From assembly GCA_033398695.1 (NCBI GenBank), contig CM065803.1, positions 48,971,501 through 49,035,500 on the forward strand: DNA of 64,000 nucleotides. Direction: 5' to 3'. Of this stretch, positions 20,921 through 32,467 are shown in pieces. Every line of letters begins with the position of its first letter. Positions within the stretch are counted from its first letter, which is position 1. Under the pieces are notes generated by a model. The model searched no databases. It worked only from the letters and a program-made list of their open reading frames with translations, and was not told the origin of the DNA. This DNA comes from Orobanche coerulescens (lineage: Eukaryota > Streptophyta > Magnoliopsida > Lamiales > Orobanchaceae). The translations under genes and the position numbers were made by a program.

Positions 20921-21680
20921 CTCCTCCTCCTACAAACAACAGAATGCCTTTTGGCATGTCTGATTGGATGAGCCGCATGGAACAGCAGTTGACAACCCTT
21001 ATTGATGCTGGCAAAAAGGGGGAAGAGAGGATTCAGGGGGAAGAGAGAGAAATCAGAAGCAAGAAGAAGCAGGATGTCCCTCAGATTGAAGGACCCTCCA
21101 GTCTAAAAAGAAAGGAAGCTGTAGATCGAGATGTCCAGGCTGACCAGCCTGAAGGGAAAAGAAGAAGGACTAGAGGCGGCTTTGAACCTACTCTAGAATG
21201 GGAAGGGTTGGAGCTATGGTTTGTTGAGGATTTCATTCCATTTGAAGCTCTTGAGATGTGGGGAGCTGCTAAGAAGAGATTCATCAGAGACTATTACATC
21301 TGGGAACTAATCCATGATGACAAACTCTCCCCACAGGAAATTTTCATAAACTTCATGGAAGAAATCTATCCGAAGCTTTGGGCTGTTCTCAAGAAGCACG
21401 CTAAAGAGCAAAAGCTTTTCCCATGATCCCTCCATTCAGAGCAGAAGAAGCACCAATCCGTATGGATGGTGAACTTGATGAGTTAGCACTTCAGAGGGAA
21501 ATCAAGCTAGTGTGTCTTGAGAACAGATTCAGCTCTCAGCAAGAACAGGATTTCGCAGCTCTTGTGGTGAAAAGAAAATATGGCCTTGCTCCAGTCAAGG
21601 TAAGACCTATCGGAGCCAAACCATTCAAGCACAAGCTGACTACTCGAAGAGGCGGAGGAAGAGGCGAGATGACCTTTTAG
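20921..21680 (+). pseudogene. Extra truncated copy of the Sirevirus additional-ORF C-terminus
   Basis: Nearly identical to 31710-32467. The segment encodes MSDWMSRMEQQLTTLIDAG, a basic KRRRTRGG stretch, LEWEGLELWFVEDFIPFEAL and a Gly/Arg-rich end, in two frames joined by a 1-bp loss near 21415. It lies just upstream of the first LTR (21891), with the polypurine tract in between. The copia insertion is therefore internal-end, LTR, internal, LTR, a tandem-type composite rather than a simple element. Differences from the downstream copy concentrate at CAG/CTG sites. Confidence 0.88.
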
Positions 21681-21890
21681 TTATTTCTCTTACTTGTAAT
21701 TTTATTTTACGTAATTAAAACATTCTTGTAAAATTTCAATGATAAGTCGGAAAATCTTATAAACGATCTGTTGAATGACAATTTCAGTTGTCTCAATATT
21801 AGATCGATTTCGCTTTTGTCTCGCACTTAAGTGCAGACTTGGTCATTTGATTTCTTACTTAGTTTTGCCATCATCAAAATAGGGGGAATT
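21681..21890 (+). other. 3' non-coding strip and polypurine tract before the first Sirevirus LTR
   Basis: AT-rich, with AAAATAGGGGGAATT at 21876-21890 as the polypurine tract immediately before TGTTAGGAATACTTG. The same tract precedes the second LTR at 32673-32687. No coding is seen. Confidence 0.8.
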
Positions 21891-21948
21891 TGTTAGGAAT
21901 ACTTGTTAGATTTTGATGATGTCATTAATTTAAAATCAGATGTTTATT

Positions 21949-22200
21949 ACTTGGCAAAATGTAAGGAAGAACCAAATGAGTATCTTCCATAGGCCAAAAT
22001 ATGTTAAGTATGAAACTTGGCAAAATGTAAGGAAGAACCAAATGAGTATCTTCCATAGGCCAAAATATGTTAAGTATGAAACTTGGCAAAATGTAAGGAA
22101 GAACCAAATGAGTATCTTCCATAGGCCAAAATATGTTAAGTATGAAACTTGGCAAAATGTAAAAAAGAACCAAATGAGTGTCTTCTGTAGGCCAAAAGTT
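21949..22200 (+). repeat. 66-bp tandem repeat, about 3.8 units, in Sirevirus LTR
   Basis: Units start ACTTGGCAAAATGTAAGG at 21949, 22015, 22081 and 22147, the last one diverged. The second LTR has the same four units from 32746, one base differing (GTTACG for GTTAAG). The period is a multiple of three, so both strands stay open for over 80 codons, which is an accident of the repeat rather than a gene. Confidence 0.95.
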
Positions 22201-22757
22201 AGTTAGGCTGAAAAACGGCTAAGTACTAAGTACAGCCTAGTTCATCAGAGAGGAGCAGCCGACTCCAGTCAGAGTAGCTCTGGTCAACTAAATTTATCAG
22301 AGAAGTTTGACGGTGCGGCCGAGGTACCTCGGGAAGTCACCCGACTGGACAAGTCACAAGCAGTGAGGAATGCCGAGAGGACCTACTGCCAGAGATGTAA
22401 GTGCACATCGGCCTACTCGACTACTGACCTAGTACTCCAAGTCCACGTCAGCATGCTTTGAAAAGTCAAATATTACGGAAAGCTCACATGCAACGTGAAG
22501 AGACAAATTGGAGTGATTCCCGCAAGAGATATGATTTAATTAAATCATCCTGACCCACCGTGAAGACTTTAATCCTTTTATATTCAAAAGATTCGGCGCT
22601 CACATGCAGAAGTCCTCACAACGGTCGGAAGATAAAATTAAATAATGGGAATCCAGCCTTGCAACGTTCAGAAAGATTAAACAATGAAGTCTCCCTCCAA
22701 CGGACGGATTTGTTCAGATTTGCAACGGCTACAAGGAAGAAGCTCAGATATCTGACC

Positions 22758-22766
22758 TATATATAT
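22758..22766 (+). promoter_or_regulatory. Predicted TATA box of Sirevirus 5' LTR
   Basis: TATATATAT in GACCTATATATATCCAGAG. The counterpart in the 3' LTR is at 33554-33562. Confidence 0.6.
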
Positions 22767-23433
22767 CCAGAGATTTGAAACTGAGCAACAACCGGTGCGA
22801 ACATACATTCTAGCGATCAAAGCAAACAAAGCAATCTCAAGCAATCAAATAGCATCGTGAAAAGAGCAGATCCAAAAAGTTCATATTTAAGGAAGCTCTT
22901 AAGTTGGAGAAGACAAACACTCTTGTCTATAATCTTGAGTACGGGGTACTTCTTGGTTGAAGTAAGAGGCGTAAAGGCATCCGAGGATCGAGGATCAAGA
23001 GGTGCAAGGCGATCAAGTGTGTGTACAACGGCACGGAATTCCACCGGTTGGAAGTCTGTTGTATTGTGGTTGAATCACCGTAATATTTATCCTTTGGTTG
23101 AAAATTATAGTGAATTCATCTCCAACTGGTTTGGAGAAAAGTGGATTAGTAGAGGATTACCCCACCTCTGAGACCACTATAAATTGCCTGTGTTATTTAC
23201 TATTTTACTGCATCATACTCTAACTGCTGCATACATTGTTAAGTGTTTCATTAAGAATAATTTATATTCGTCATCAGCTGACTTCCGCACTTATCCAAGA
23301 ACAAACGACTCCAAGTCATTTGTTTGACCATCAGCTGAAGAAACTCACTCTTCGTGAAAAAGAGTTCAAGAGTTTCAACAAGTCTATTCACCCCCCCTCT
23401 AGACTTGTTCCTGGACGACTTGTGACCTACAAG

Positions 23434-23447
23434 TGGTATCGGAGAGG
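23434..23447 (+). other. Primer binding site of the Sirevirus-like element
   Basis: TGGTATCGGAGAGG two bases after the LTR end. It resembles the initiator tRNA-Met PBS with changes at its 3' side. Confidence 0.75.
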
Positions 23448-23512
23448 TTGGTTCATTTTTTTTCTCACGAACCAGATCTATACTAGATATATATCTTATC
23501 CCTCACTTTATA

Positions 23513-24580
23513 ATGGAACACATGCACTCTAGACTACCTGTTTTTTCAGTTGACGAGTATGATCTCTGGAAGATAAGAATGCAGGCACACTTATCTTCAA
23601 TCCATGACGACATGTGGTGCATCATTGAAGACGGTCCATTCATTTTTGAGAAGGACAACACAGCCGAGGAAATCGCAGCTGGGAGGCCCGAAAAGATTCC
23701 TAAGAAGAGAACGGAGCTGACCCCCAAAGAGAGAAAGCTGGACAATCTTGACAACAGGGCCAGAGATGTGCTATACCAAACTCTTGACAAATCCACAATG
23801 GTCAAGATCAAAAATTGTAAGAATGCCAAAGAGATTTGGGACACATTAGCTCTAATGTGTGAAGGAACGGAGCTGATCAAGGAAAACAAGTTGTCAATAG
23901 CTATCCAAAAGTTTGACAACTTTAAAATGAAGAATGGTGAATCAATAGACCAAGTGGACACAAGGTTCACTGAAATCATCAATGAGATCAACTCCCTGGG
24001 CAAAACCTATGGCAACAGGGAAATGGCACTAAAGGTCCTCAGATCTCTAAATCCCGAATGGAGCATGAAGGTTGTAGCTATGAGAGAGTCCAAAGACTTG
24101 AATAAGATAAAAATTCAGGAGTTGTTCTCTGATCTAAAGGCTTATGAGTTCGAGCTTCCAAGCTCATCCTCAACTGAGCCTGCAGAGAAGGGAATCGCAT
24201 TTGCAGCCGAGTCCCCTGCTAAGAGCTTATCTGATGTGAAACCTCCAAATCCACTAGATTTTGAGGAAGAAATGGCTTTCATAATGCAAAGGTTCAGCAA
24301 TTTGAAAGAACTACTCCAAGTATAAGAAAAACTACAAGGAGAATCCAAGAAGGAACCGGAAAATTTGGAAGGCTGGAAAGTTGAATGCTACAAGCTGTCA
24401 CAAAATAGGACACATCCAAATGGATTGTCCCGAGCTCAAGAAGGACGAAACCAAGAAGGAGGTGGGCGAAAGGAAGACGAAGAAAAGCTCTCATCGGAGA
24501 AGACCGGGAGCATGTCGAATCAAGCGGCGGTTTCTTTTCCGATGAAGACGAGGAGTATGATTGCACGATGGCAAACTTAG
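23513..24580 (+). pseudogene. Sirevirus-like gag (capsid and zinc knuckle), frameshifted at the end
   Basis: The ATG at 23513 opens 270 codons of copia gag: FSVDEYDLWKIRMQAHL near the start, RDVLYQTLDKSTMVKIKNC and AKEIWDTLALMCEGTE in the middle, ALKVLRSLNPEWSMKVVAMR later. This is the usual plant copia capsid pattern. The zinc knuckle at about 24381-24430 (CYK...GHIQMDCP-like) is spoiled by one extra base in AAGCTGTCAC, and downstream frames change again. The gag product would package element RNA. Gag and pol are expected to form one reading frame in this group, so the breaks separate them here. Confidence 0.9.
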
Positions 24581-25943
24581 GCGATGAAGAGGTAACTTCT
24601 AAACCTACCGGTTCAAATAATAGCTCGGCCATGTCACAAGATATGGATTTACATGAATCGGTAAATCGATTATTCAAAGATTTTGAAACACTTAAATCGC
24701 ACACCAAGTCAGACAATGAGAAAAGACTCATTGCAAGATGAGAATAGCGGTGAAAAATGGTTTCGAAAAACTCGGCCTAGATTTAAATAAGGTTGAGACA
24801 ACTACGGTGATTTTAAAAACCGAGGCAAGTGTCAATACAGTGAGATAGACCGGCTAAATATTTTACTTAAAGAAAAGTCACCGCACTTGCTCATGCCAAA
24901 GCCGAGTTTACTAAGTCGGCACAGATAAATAAAACTCAGGCGCAGGAAATAACCTCCCCGAAAGCGTCTTCAACTCTGGGCGGTGTGTACTTATAAAAGG
25001 TCACTATATACCAAATCAGGCCTTGGATATGATTCTCACACTCCCTCTAGTTCTCAAACCAAGTTTATCAAGGAGAAACTATGGTCTCGATCAGCCGAGC
25101 TCGTGCATAAACCGATATTCAAAAGCAGCAACACGAAAGTCAAACGTCTAGCTGCAGTCGGGTTACACTGCATGTACCCACCTAGACAGGCGACTAGGCG
25201 ATGGCCTGCAAAAGCAGCAGCCCAGACAACATGCCCACTATTACCAACAACTCCCCAAAAATAGATTTCATAATGGAAGGGGCAGATGGAAACCTCAAGG
25301 TTATCCTAATTACCAAAATGAACAAGTGTGGAGACCACAAAAGTTTAATAAATGGTCTCAGCCTAGATTTAGAAATGGCCCACACTATCAAAATTTTGAG
25401 GAATATCCGGTATACAATCCAACCAGGAGATTTAGACCTCGACCACAGGCACCTTATAAGGGTTACAATAATAATAACAATTTCCATAATCCAAGGAGAA
25501 ATCAATTCTCCAGGAAACCAACTAACCCCAAAGGACCCACACAAATTTGGGTACCTAAATCTCTGCTTATTTAATTGCAGAAAAGGTGGAAGGACTACAA
25601 CCACATCTCCTCAAGCTCAAATTTTGGAGGTGAAGAATGGTTTGTAGACTTTGGATGCTCGAGGCATATGACCGGGAACAAGAAGATGCTGACCAAATAC
25701 ATCAAAGAAAGAGGTCCCGATGTAACCTTTGGAGATAGCTCTAGAGGACACACAAAAGGCTTTGGAGAGCTGCACCGAGGAAACATTGTAATATCCAAAG
25801 TTCATTATGTCAAAGGGCTCAAGTACAACCTCCTGAGCATAAGCCAGTTCTGTGACGAGAAGAATCTAGTAGTCTTCACCATCTTGAAGTGTATGGTGAT
25901 AGACATCTTATCTGGAGAAATAAAGCTACAAGGTTTTCGATGA
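24581..25943 (+). pseudogene. Sirevirus-like gag C-terminus and protease
   Basis: From 24581 to 25570 several short frames carry acidic, Ser-rich and then Asn/Arg/Pro-rich sequence (RFRPRPQAPYKGYNNNNNF), the low-complexity linker of this group. At 25640 the aspartic protease appears as EEWFVDFGCSRHMTGNKK. The usual copia active site is DSG, and here the Ser is Phe, so as read the protease is altered at its catalytic triad. YNLLSISQFCDE follows. A stop at 25943 separates it from integrase. Confidence 0.85.
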
Positions 25944-25955
25944 AGAGATGTATAC

Positions 25956-27020
25956 ATGATTGATTGGAACACAGGAATACCTAACTCCTGTTTTCTATCC
26001 AAGACTGTAGCTGAGAATGGATGGCTGTGGCACAAAAGACTATGTCACCTGAACTTCAAAGCCATCAAAAAGATTAGCTCTCAGAAGCTGGTCAGAGGAC
26101 TTCCAAATGAAGTATTCAAGAAGGAAGCACTTGATGCATGTCAGAAGGGAAAGCAGACTAAAGCATCGTTCAAGCAGTTCAGCCTACAACGCTCACAACA
26201 AGGATCTTAGATCTACTCCACATGGATCTATTTGGTCCTATCAAACCAAGGACTTTGAGCGGCAGAAAGCATGCCCTTGTAATAGTAGATGATTATTCAA
26301 GGTACACTTGGATCATTTTTCTATACAAGAAAAGTGAAACCCTGACCAAGTTACCTGAGCTGCTGAGAAGGATCCAGAATGAGAAATCCCTCTCCATAAT
26401 CAAGATCAGATCAGATAGAGGAGGAGAGTTTCTCAACAAGGCGATAACTGATTTCAGCGATCAGAATGGGATCCAAAGATGAGCTCTGCAGCCTGTGACG
26501 CCCCAGAATGGTGTTGCTGAAAGAAGGAACAGAACCCTCGAAGGAAGCAAAGAAGGTCCATGATTGCGTAAGGACCTACCCAAAAGGTTCTCGGGTCAAG
26601 TCACAACACACTGCCACACCTGCAGCAGAGTATGATAGTAGGGAGACATGGCAAAACTCCCTATGAGGTTTGGAATAATAGAACTCCTACTGTTGCTTAC
26701 TTTCATATTTTTGGTTGTAAGTGTTTCATCCACAACAACGGTAAAACACAGCTAAATGCCTTTGATGCTAAAACTGATGATGGTCTATTTATGGGATATT
26801 CCCAAAGAAGCAAGGCATATAGAGTTTTTAATAAAAGAACCTTAGTTGTGGAAGAAACACCCCATGTTGTTTTTGATGAATCTACCGTTGAGTACAGGAA
26901 ACAACTTGAGCAAATTGAGAACAAGCTCAAGTCAGCAACCCTTGAAGAAGTCATTATACATGACACTGGAATGGTGGACTCACCTGCAGATCGGCTGATG
27001 ACCCAACCGCGGTGACGAAG
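25956..27020 (+). pseudogene. Sirevirus-like integrase, frameshifted
   Basis: The pre-integrase zinc region WLWHKRLCHLNFKAIKK...DACQKGKQTKASFK lies at 26016-26170. Its first Cys of the CxxC pair reads Leu (LDAC). The core starts at 26222 with MDLFGPIKPRTLSGRKHALVIVDDYSRYTW and continues IRSDRGGEFLN; the usual [16 protein letters not shown] catalytic region near 26490-26540 is out of frame. It resumes at 26632 with GKTPYEVWNNRTPTVAYFHIFGCKCFI and VVEETPHVVFDE. Domain order PR-INT-RT marks the Ty1/copia superfamily. Confidence 0.9.
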
Positions 27021-27274
27021 ACCCAATCACAGATCGACAGATCACCAAACCTATCCGATCCAGCTTTGCGGAAGAAGACCAAATGGAGTCGACAAAGACT
27101 CATCTCAGCCTGAACCATGCTGCAGATGACAAGGCGTAGCTGATCCGATTCTGGCACTGAACCCAAAGTGATGCAGATAACCACCAGAGCAATTCAACAG
27201 GGGGAACAAACCCAGAAGAGGACGAGATCCCCAAATGGCTCAAGGATCATCCAATTCAGCAAATTATCGGAAAG

Positions 27275-28877
27275 TTGACTGATGGAGTCAAGACAAGACA
27301 GTCAACTCTACCAGCAGGAATGGCGATGTTCTCATGTTTCATGTCACAAATTGAACCCAAGACTACAGAACAAGCCTTGGAAGATTATTCATGGATTAAT
27401 GCTATGCAAGAGGAATTGGAGCAGATGGAAAGAAACAAAGTTTGGGAACTAACAGACAGACCTGATCACAAGAAAGTTATTAGCACCAAATGGGTATATA
27501 AAAACAAGAGTGATGAAGACGGAGCTGTTGTTAGGAATAAAGCCAGACTCGTAGCAAAAGGATATGCACAGTGTGAGGGAATAGATTTTGATGAAACTTA
27601 TGCACCTGTTGCAAGATTAGAAGCCATCAGACTATTCCTCGCATATGCTGCATTCAAGGACTTTGAAGTCTACCAGATGGATGTAAAAAGTGCGTTTCTG
27701 AACGGAATCCTAGAAGAAGAAGTCTATGTAGAGCAACCCCCAGGTTTTGTCAAAGGAGACAAAGTCTATAAGCTGTTGAAGGCTCTGTATGGACTCAAGC
27801 AAGCACCGAGAGCATGGTATGAAACACTGTCTATGTTTCTTGAGAAAAATGGTTTTTGCAAGGGAAAAGTGGACAAGACCCTATTCAGAGTGGAACACGA
27901 AGGCCACATATTAATAGTTCAGATTTATGTGGATGACATCATATTCGGGTCAGCCAATCCAGAACTATGCGTGAAATTCTCCAACCTCATTCAAGGAGAA
28001 TTTGAGATGAGTATGATGGGAAAGCTTAACTTCTTTCTCGGATTACAAGTTAAGCGAGATGGAAAAAGGAATTTTCATCAACCAAGCAAAGTATACCAGA
28101 GATCTTATCAAGAGATATGGAATGGAATCACCAAGCCCGCAAGAATTCCAATGAGCACAAGTACTCACCGGATGCGACGAGGCGGGCATATCGGTGGACT
28201 CAACCCACTACAGAGGACTCATCGGATCTCTTCTGCCTCACTTCACCGCAAGCCGGACATATCATATGCGGTTGGAGTTTGTGCAAGATTCAGTCCCACC
28301 AAGCCATCACACCTAGATGCAGCTAAGAGAATAATTAAGTACCTAAAGTCTACAATTAATGTTGGACTGTGGTACCCCAAGGATGACAACTTCGAGCTAT
28401 CAGGATACTCAGATGCGGATTTCGCAGGATGCAAAATCAACAGGAAAAGCACTAGTGGAACGTGTCAATTCCTAGGAACCAGACTGATATCCTGGTTTAG
28501 CAAGAAGCAGGTTTCTAACTCTATCTCCACTACGGAGTCAGAATACCTAGTCAGTAGTAGGCGCATGCATTCTATGGATCAGACAACAGTTAAGGGACTA
28601 TAATATTATTGCCAACGAAGTTCCAATATGGTGTGACAACAATAGTGCTATTGCAATAACCAACAATCCGGTTTTACACTCAAGGACGAAGCACATTGAC
28701 GTTAAGCACCATTTCATTAGAGACCATGTGCTTAACAAAAGGGTTAGAGTTGAAAGAGTCAGCACAGACTACCAAATAGCTGACATCTTCACTAAACCCT
28801 TGCCAGAAGAAAGATTCCTAGATCTTAGCAGAGATCTTGGATTACTAGATTGGGAATCTAGTTCTGAAGCAAGTTAA
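27275..28877 (+). pseudogene. Sirevirus-like reverse transcriptase and RNase H
   Basis: The longest coherent pol part. RT begins near W in [21 protein letters not shown], then [66 protein letters not shown] and the active site YVDDIIFGS (about 27930). Around 28170-28250 the frame is locally disturbed. RNase H follows, with [20 protein letters not shown] and STTESEY. One frame ends at 28603; the remainder (PIWCDNNSAIAITNNPVLHSRTKHID, DIFTKPLPEERF) continues in another frame to a stop at 28877. Close to intact over 1.6 kb, so decay is recent or partly a sequence artefact. Confidence 0.93.
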
Positions 28878-29411
28878 AGGAAGGACGGACCCTCAGAATC
28901 AGCCTAAGCTGATGCAGGCAAGAAGACGAAGGCCAGACGAAGCAACTTAGCTGTACAGAATACCAGGCGAGAGGTCAACTCACCTGTTGCAGAGTGGTCA
29001 ACAGTCAACGAAACGAACCAGCTAAGTTCTCTAAACTGATTTCTATTTTTTTATTATTATCTGCCACATTTATAATATTATTTTGGCTAACGAAATGGCA
29101 TTTAAAAATACATTTTTATAAGCCAAGTGGCAATTTTAATACACGCGTCAAACGCCTATTTAATTAACCTCTACGATGGCCAATCAGAATCAACCGTCGA
29201 ATTTTAAATTGGGCCACCGATTCAAATTTGAAATTCAAAAGAATATCAAAAGGCGTACCACCGTTCAAATATATAATAAATTAATACAAACGTCTTTTCA
29301 TCTTCTTTATAAGGAAAGAAAACCTTTCACTTTACTCTTTACGCTTACAGAAACCCTAGAATTCACAGAGCAAAAATATACACTAAAAATCCTAAAATCC
29401 TTTTTGCAGAA
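28878..29411 (+). other. Spacer between pol and the additional ORF
   Basis: AT-rich, non-coding apart from short chance frames. I see no splice or promoter signal that can be named with certainty, though the additional ORF must be expressed by splicing, an internal promoter or read-through. Confidence 0.5.
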
Positions 29412-32400
29412 ATGGCATCTTTTGAAGGCGTAAACTTGAAGACGGTGAAGGACCAGGTCATCTTCTCCATGGTCGTCGACTTCGAAGGTTTATTAGAAGC
29501 AAATCTAGAGGACTTCGATATGCTCGATTTGATCCGGGCAATGAAGCTGAATGGAATCTACCCGTTTCTCGACATCAACCCGCAACATTTGTTCAAGGAA
29601 GATGTTGTTGAATTTTATCGTAATGCCTCTCTGATTCAGCACGGGATTAACAAATTTCGGTGGCGGAATTCCAGTCACCATAGATCGAGAGAAGATTCGT
29701 TCTGTATTCGGGATGAAACATCGCGGTTTGGCAGTCGAAGCTCTTAAACAATCACCCGCCGAAACCTGGAAAACGATCAAAGCCGAAAATATTCCAGAGA
29801 AATTAAAGTTTACAGCAGAGAGGAATGAGTTGAAAAAGATTTATCGAGTTGCTTTAGACATCACCAACAAGATAGTGATGGGGATGGCAGGCAGCTATGA
29901 CCAACTGTCATCTTCGAAATTCATGGTGTTGGGTGCGTTGATTCAAGACGAGGAAGTCGATTGGGCGGACTATATTTTCAGGCAACTTGTTCGCGAGGTG
30001 AACAAAGTCGAATGGCTTGAAGGTGAGAAGAAATTCAAAACTAAGTTGGCGCTCGGAACGCATCTTAGTTGGTTTTTGGAGAAAACCGGAGTGGCTAAAG
30101 GAAACATTGACCCTTTCCACCCAAACAAGAGGCTAGGTCACAAGGACCATGACAAGAAGAAAGTTGGAGGCACTGGGAGAGCAGCCCAGTTGTTGAAGGA
30201 TTTGCCAGACTCTACGTATTACCCAAGATACGATTTGTCAGAGGAATCGGACCGACCTGCAGCTGAGATCGGAACTGCAGTCGAGTCCGGAAACGAGTCT
30301 GACGAGACTCCAATTGCCATCCGATTCAAGAGACGGGGACCAGCCCCAGAAGGACCCTCTCACCTGCAGTCATCACCTGAACCCTCTCCTAAGAGGCCTA
30401 GGAAGCTGCAGTTCAGCGAGGGAGAGCAGTCTGAGCATCACGCCAGCCCATCAGTCCAATCACCAATCCATCCAGACTTGCCTGCACCAGACACTGAAAC
30501 CCGGATTGTACCTGTTATCACACCTCCAGTCTACATATCCGAGGAAGAGGAAGCAGGTCTTATTATCTCTATTCCTGAAGCAGATTACACTTTCAACCTA
30601 TTAGATAATAATACCTTTAATCTTTCCATTGAACAACTTCAGCTTGTTAAACTACAAGCAGAAAAACACTCTTTTGTACAAATTTTTAAAGAGTGGAAAT
30701 CTCTCAAAACCTTGTCTTTTACAAATCTTCAAACTTTTATTGCAACTAGTGGTTGGGAATATCCCCAAGCCACCGAGGAGGTTCTGATTCACTTTTGCAA
30801 AGAATCATATTTGGCTTTAATCCTCCAGGATAATTGGTTCATGTCACATTTTAAGACAAACATGGACCACTTTATCCATTCTATAATGCTCAGTATTTTT
30901 GATGGCACTTTTGGAGAGGAGGAGGAAGAAGAAGTTGAAAAGGAGATAAGGATTGAAGAAGTTAATGGAGACAATGAAATTATTGATTTGGTGGCAGAAG
31001 AGGATGAAGAAGAGAAAGAATCTGAAGAAAATATACCAGTTGAAAAACAAACAGAGGAGATTGAGAAGACAGAAGAAGTGGCGGATGAAGGAGATGAAGA
31101 AGAAGGAGAAGAAGTAGAGCAGGAAAAAGATGAAGAAGAAGGAGAAGAAGTAGAGCAGGAAAAAGATGAAGAAGAGAAAGATGATGAGGATGATAAAGGA
31201 GAAGAGAAGGAGAAAGATGATGATAAAAATGATGATGATGATGATGATAACAATGATGATGGAGGTGAAGGAGGAGCAGAAAAAGAAAAAGAAAAAGATG
31301 AGGAAAAAGAGAAAGAAAAATCTGGAGAAGAAGAAGGGAAAGAAGGAGAGAGAGAAGGAGCCAAAGAGCCAGAGCCAGAGCCAGAGGCTACTCATGAAGC
31401 TGCAGACAGGATTGTTGTACCTGCCCGGTACACCAGCCTAGACGCAGAGCTGGCAGAAGACTCCAGGTCAGGGACCCCGGAGAAAACCCAATCTGATCTA
31501 CCAGCTGCAGCCAGGAGCCTGCAGTCTAGTGGTTCTCTTGCAGAGGGTTCAGGAGAGCACTCTCCATCAGCTCAGTTATCACCTACCATGACTGAGCTGA
31601 TCAAGCAAATTGTCAGAGACACTATTGGGGAGCTGCTATCAACTCAGGTCACTCCTGACCTTCAGACCATAAATGCCAAGATTGACACTCTTCTTCAGAG
31701 AGATCCCTCAGCCTCCTCCTCCTACAAACAACAGAATGCCTTTTGGCATGTCTGATTGGATGAGCCGCATGGAACAGCAGTTGACAACCCTTATTGATGC
31801 TGGCAAAAAGGGGGAAGAGAGGATTCAGGGGGAAGAGAGAGAAATCAGAAGCAAGAAGAAGCAGGATGTCCCTCAGATTGAAGGACCCTCCAGTCTAAAA
31901 AGAAAGGAAGCTGTAGATCGAGATGTCCAGGCTGACCAGCCTGAAGGGAAAAGAAGAAGGACTAGAGGCGGCTTTGAACCTACTCTAGAATGGGAAGGGT
32001 TGGAGCTATGGTTTGTTGAGGATTTCATTCCATTTGAAGCTCTTGAGATGTGGGGAGCTGCTAAGAAGAGATTCATCAGAGACTATTACATCTGGGAACT
32101 AATCCATGATGACAAACTCTCCCCACAGGAAATTTTCATAAACTTCATGGAAGAAATCTATCCGAAGCTTTGGGCTGTTCTCAAGAAGCACGCTAAAGAG
32201 CAAAAAGCTTTTCCCATGATCCCTCCATTCAGAGCAGAAGAAGCACCAATCCGTATGGATGGTGAACTTGATGAGTTAGCACTTCAGAGGGAAATCAAGC
32301 TAGTGTGTCTTGAGAACAGATTCAGCTCTCAGCAAGAACAGGATTTCGCAGCTCTTGTGGTGAAAAGAAAATATGGCCTTGCTCCAGTCAAGGTAAGACC

Positions 32401-32467
32401 TATCGGAGCCAAACCATTCAAGCCTGCCAAGCAGCCTACTCGAAGAGGCAGAGGAAGAGGCAGATGA
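29412..32467 (+). pseudogene. Sirevirus additional ORF after pol (env-like position), two frameshifts
   Basis: About 1,000 codons in three frames, from the ATG at 29412 (MASFEGVNLKTVKDQV). The N-terminal domain has a VVEFYRNASLIQHGINKF segment, a frame change near 29655, then IPVTIDREKIRSVFGMKHRG. A Ser/Pro-rich linker follows, then a Glu/Asp/Lys-rich tract (30913-31380), a second linker and a coiled-coil-like end. A second frame change in the CCTCCTCCTCC run near 31710 leads into a basic KRRRTRGG stretch, a WEGLELWFVEDFIPFEAL segment and an RGRGRGR tail. Sireviruses such as SIRE1 carry an ORF here that was called env-like. I see no signal peptide or membrane segment, and it could instead be a nuclear or structural protein. 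Function unknown. Confidence 0.85.
30913..31385 (+). repeat. Low-complexity GAA/GAT tract encoding acidic residues
   Basis: A purine-rich run with an exact 42-bp-class repeat (GAAGAAGGAGAAGAAGTAGAG at 31098 and again at 31134). On the opposite strand it leaves long Ser/Phe-rich open frames that are not genes. Confidence 0.9.

Larger units (their letters stand above)
21891..23431 (+). mobile_element. 5' LTR of the Sirevirus-like copia element
   Basis: Begins TGTTAGGAATACTTG after the polypurine tract and ends GTGACCTACA before the PBS (1541 bp). Very similar to 32688-34233 apart from small differences, so the element is young. It contains a four-unit 66-bp tandem repeat near its start and a TATATATAT box at 22758-22766. 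Confidence 0.92.

Noticed and set aside
21925..22206. Two overlapping repeat proteins of 82-88 residues
   Set aside because: They arise because the 66-bp LTR repeat is a multiple of three; both strands are open and neither has other support.
30789..31395. Long Ser-rich and Phe-rich minus-strand frames
   Set aside because: They are antisense to the GAA/GAT tract that codes for the acidic region of the additional ORF.
29412..32467. Calling the additional ORF a retroviral envelope
   Set aside because: Only its position after pol supports this; no signal peptide, membrane segment or cleavage site is visible.
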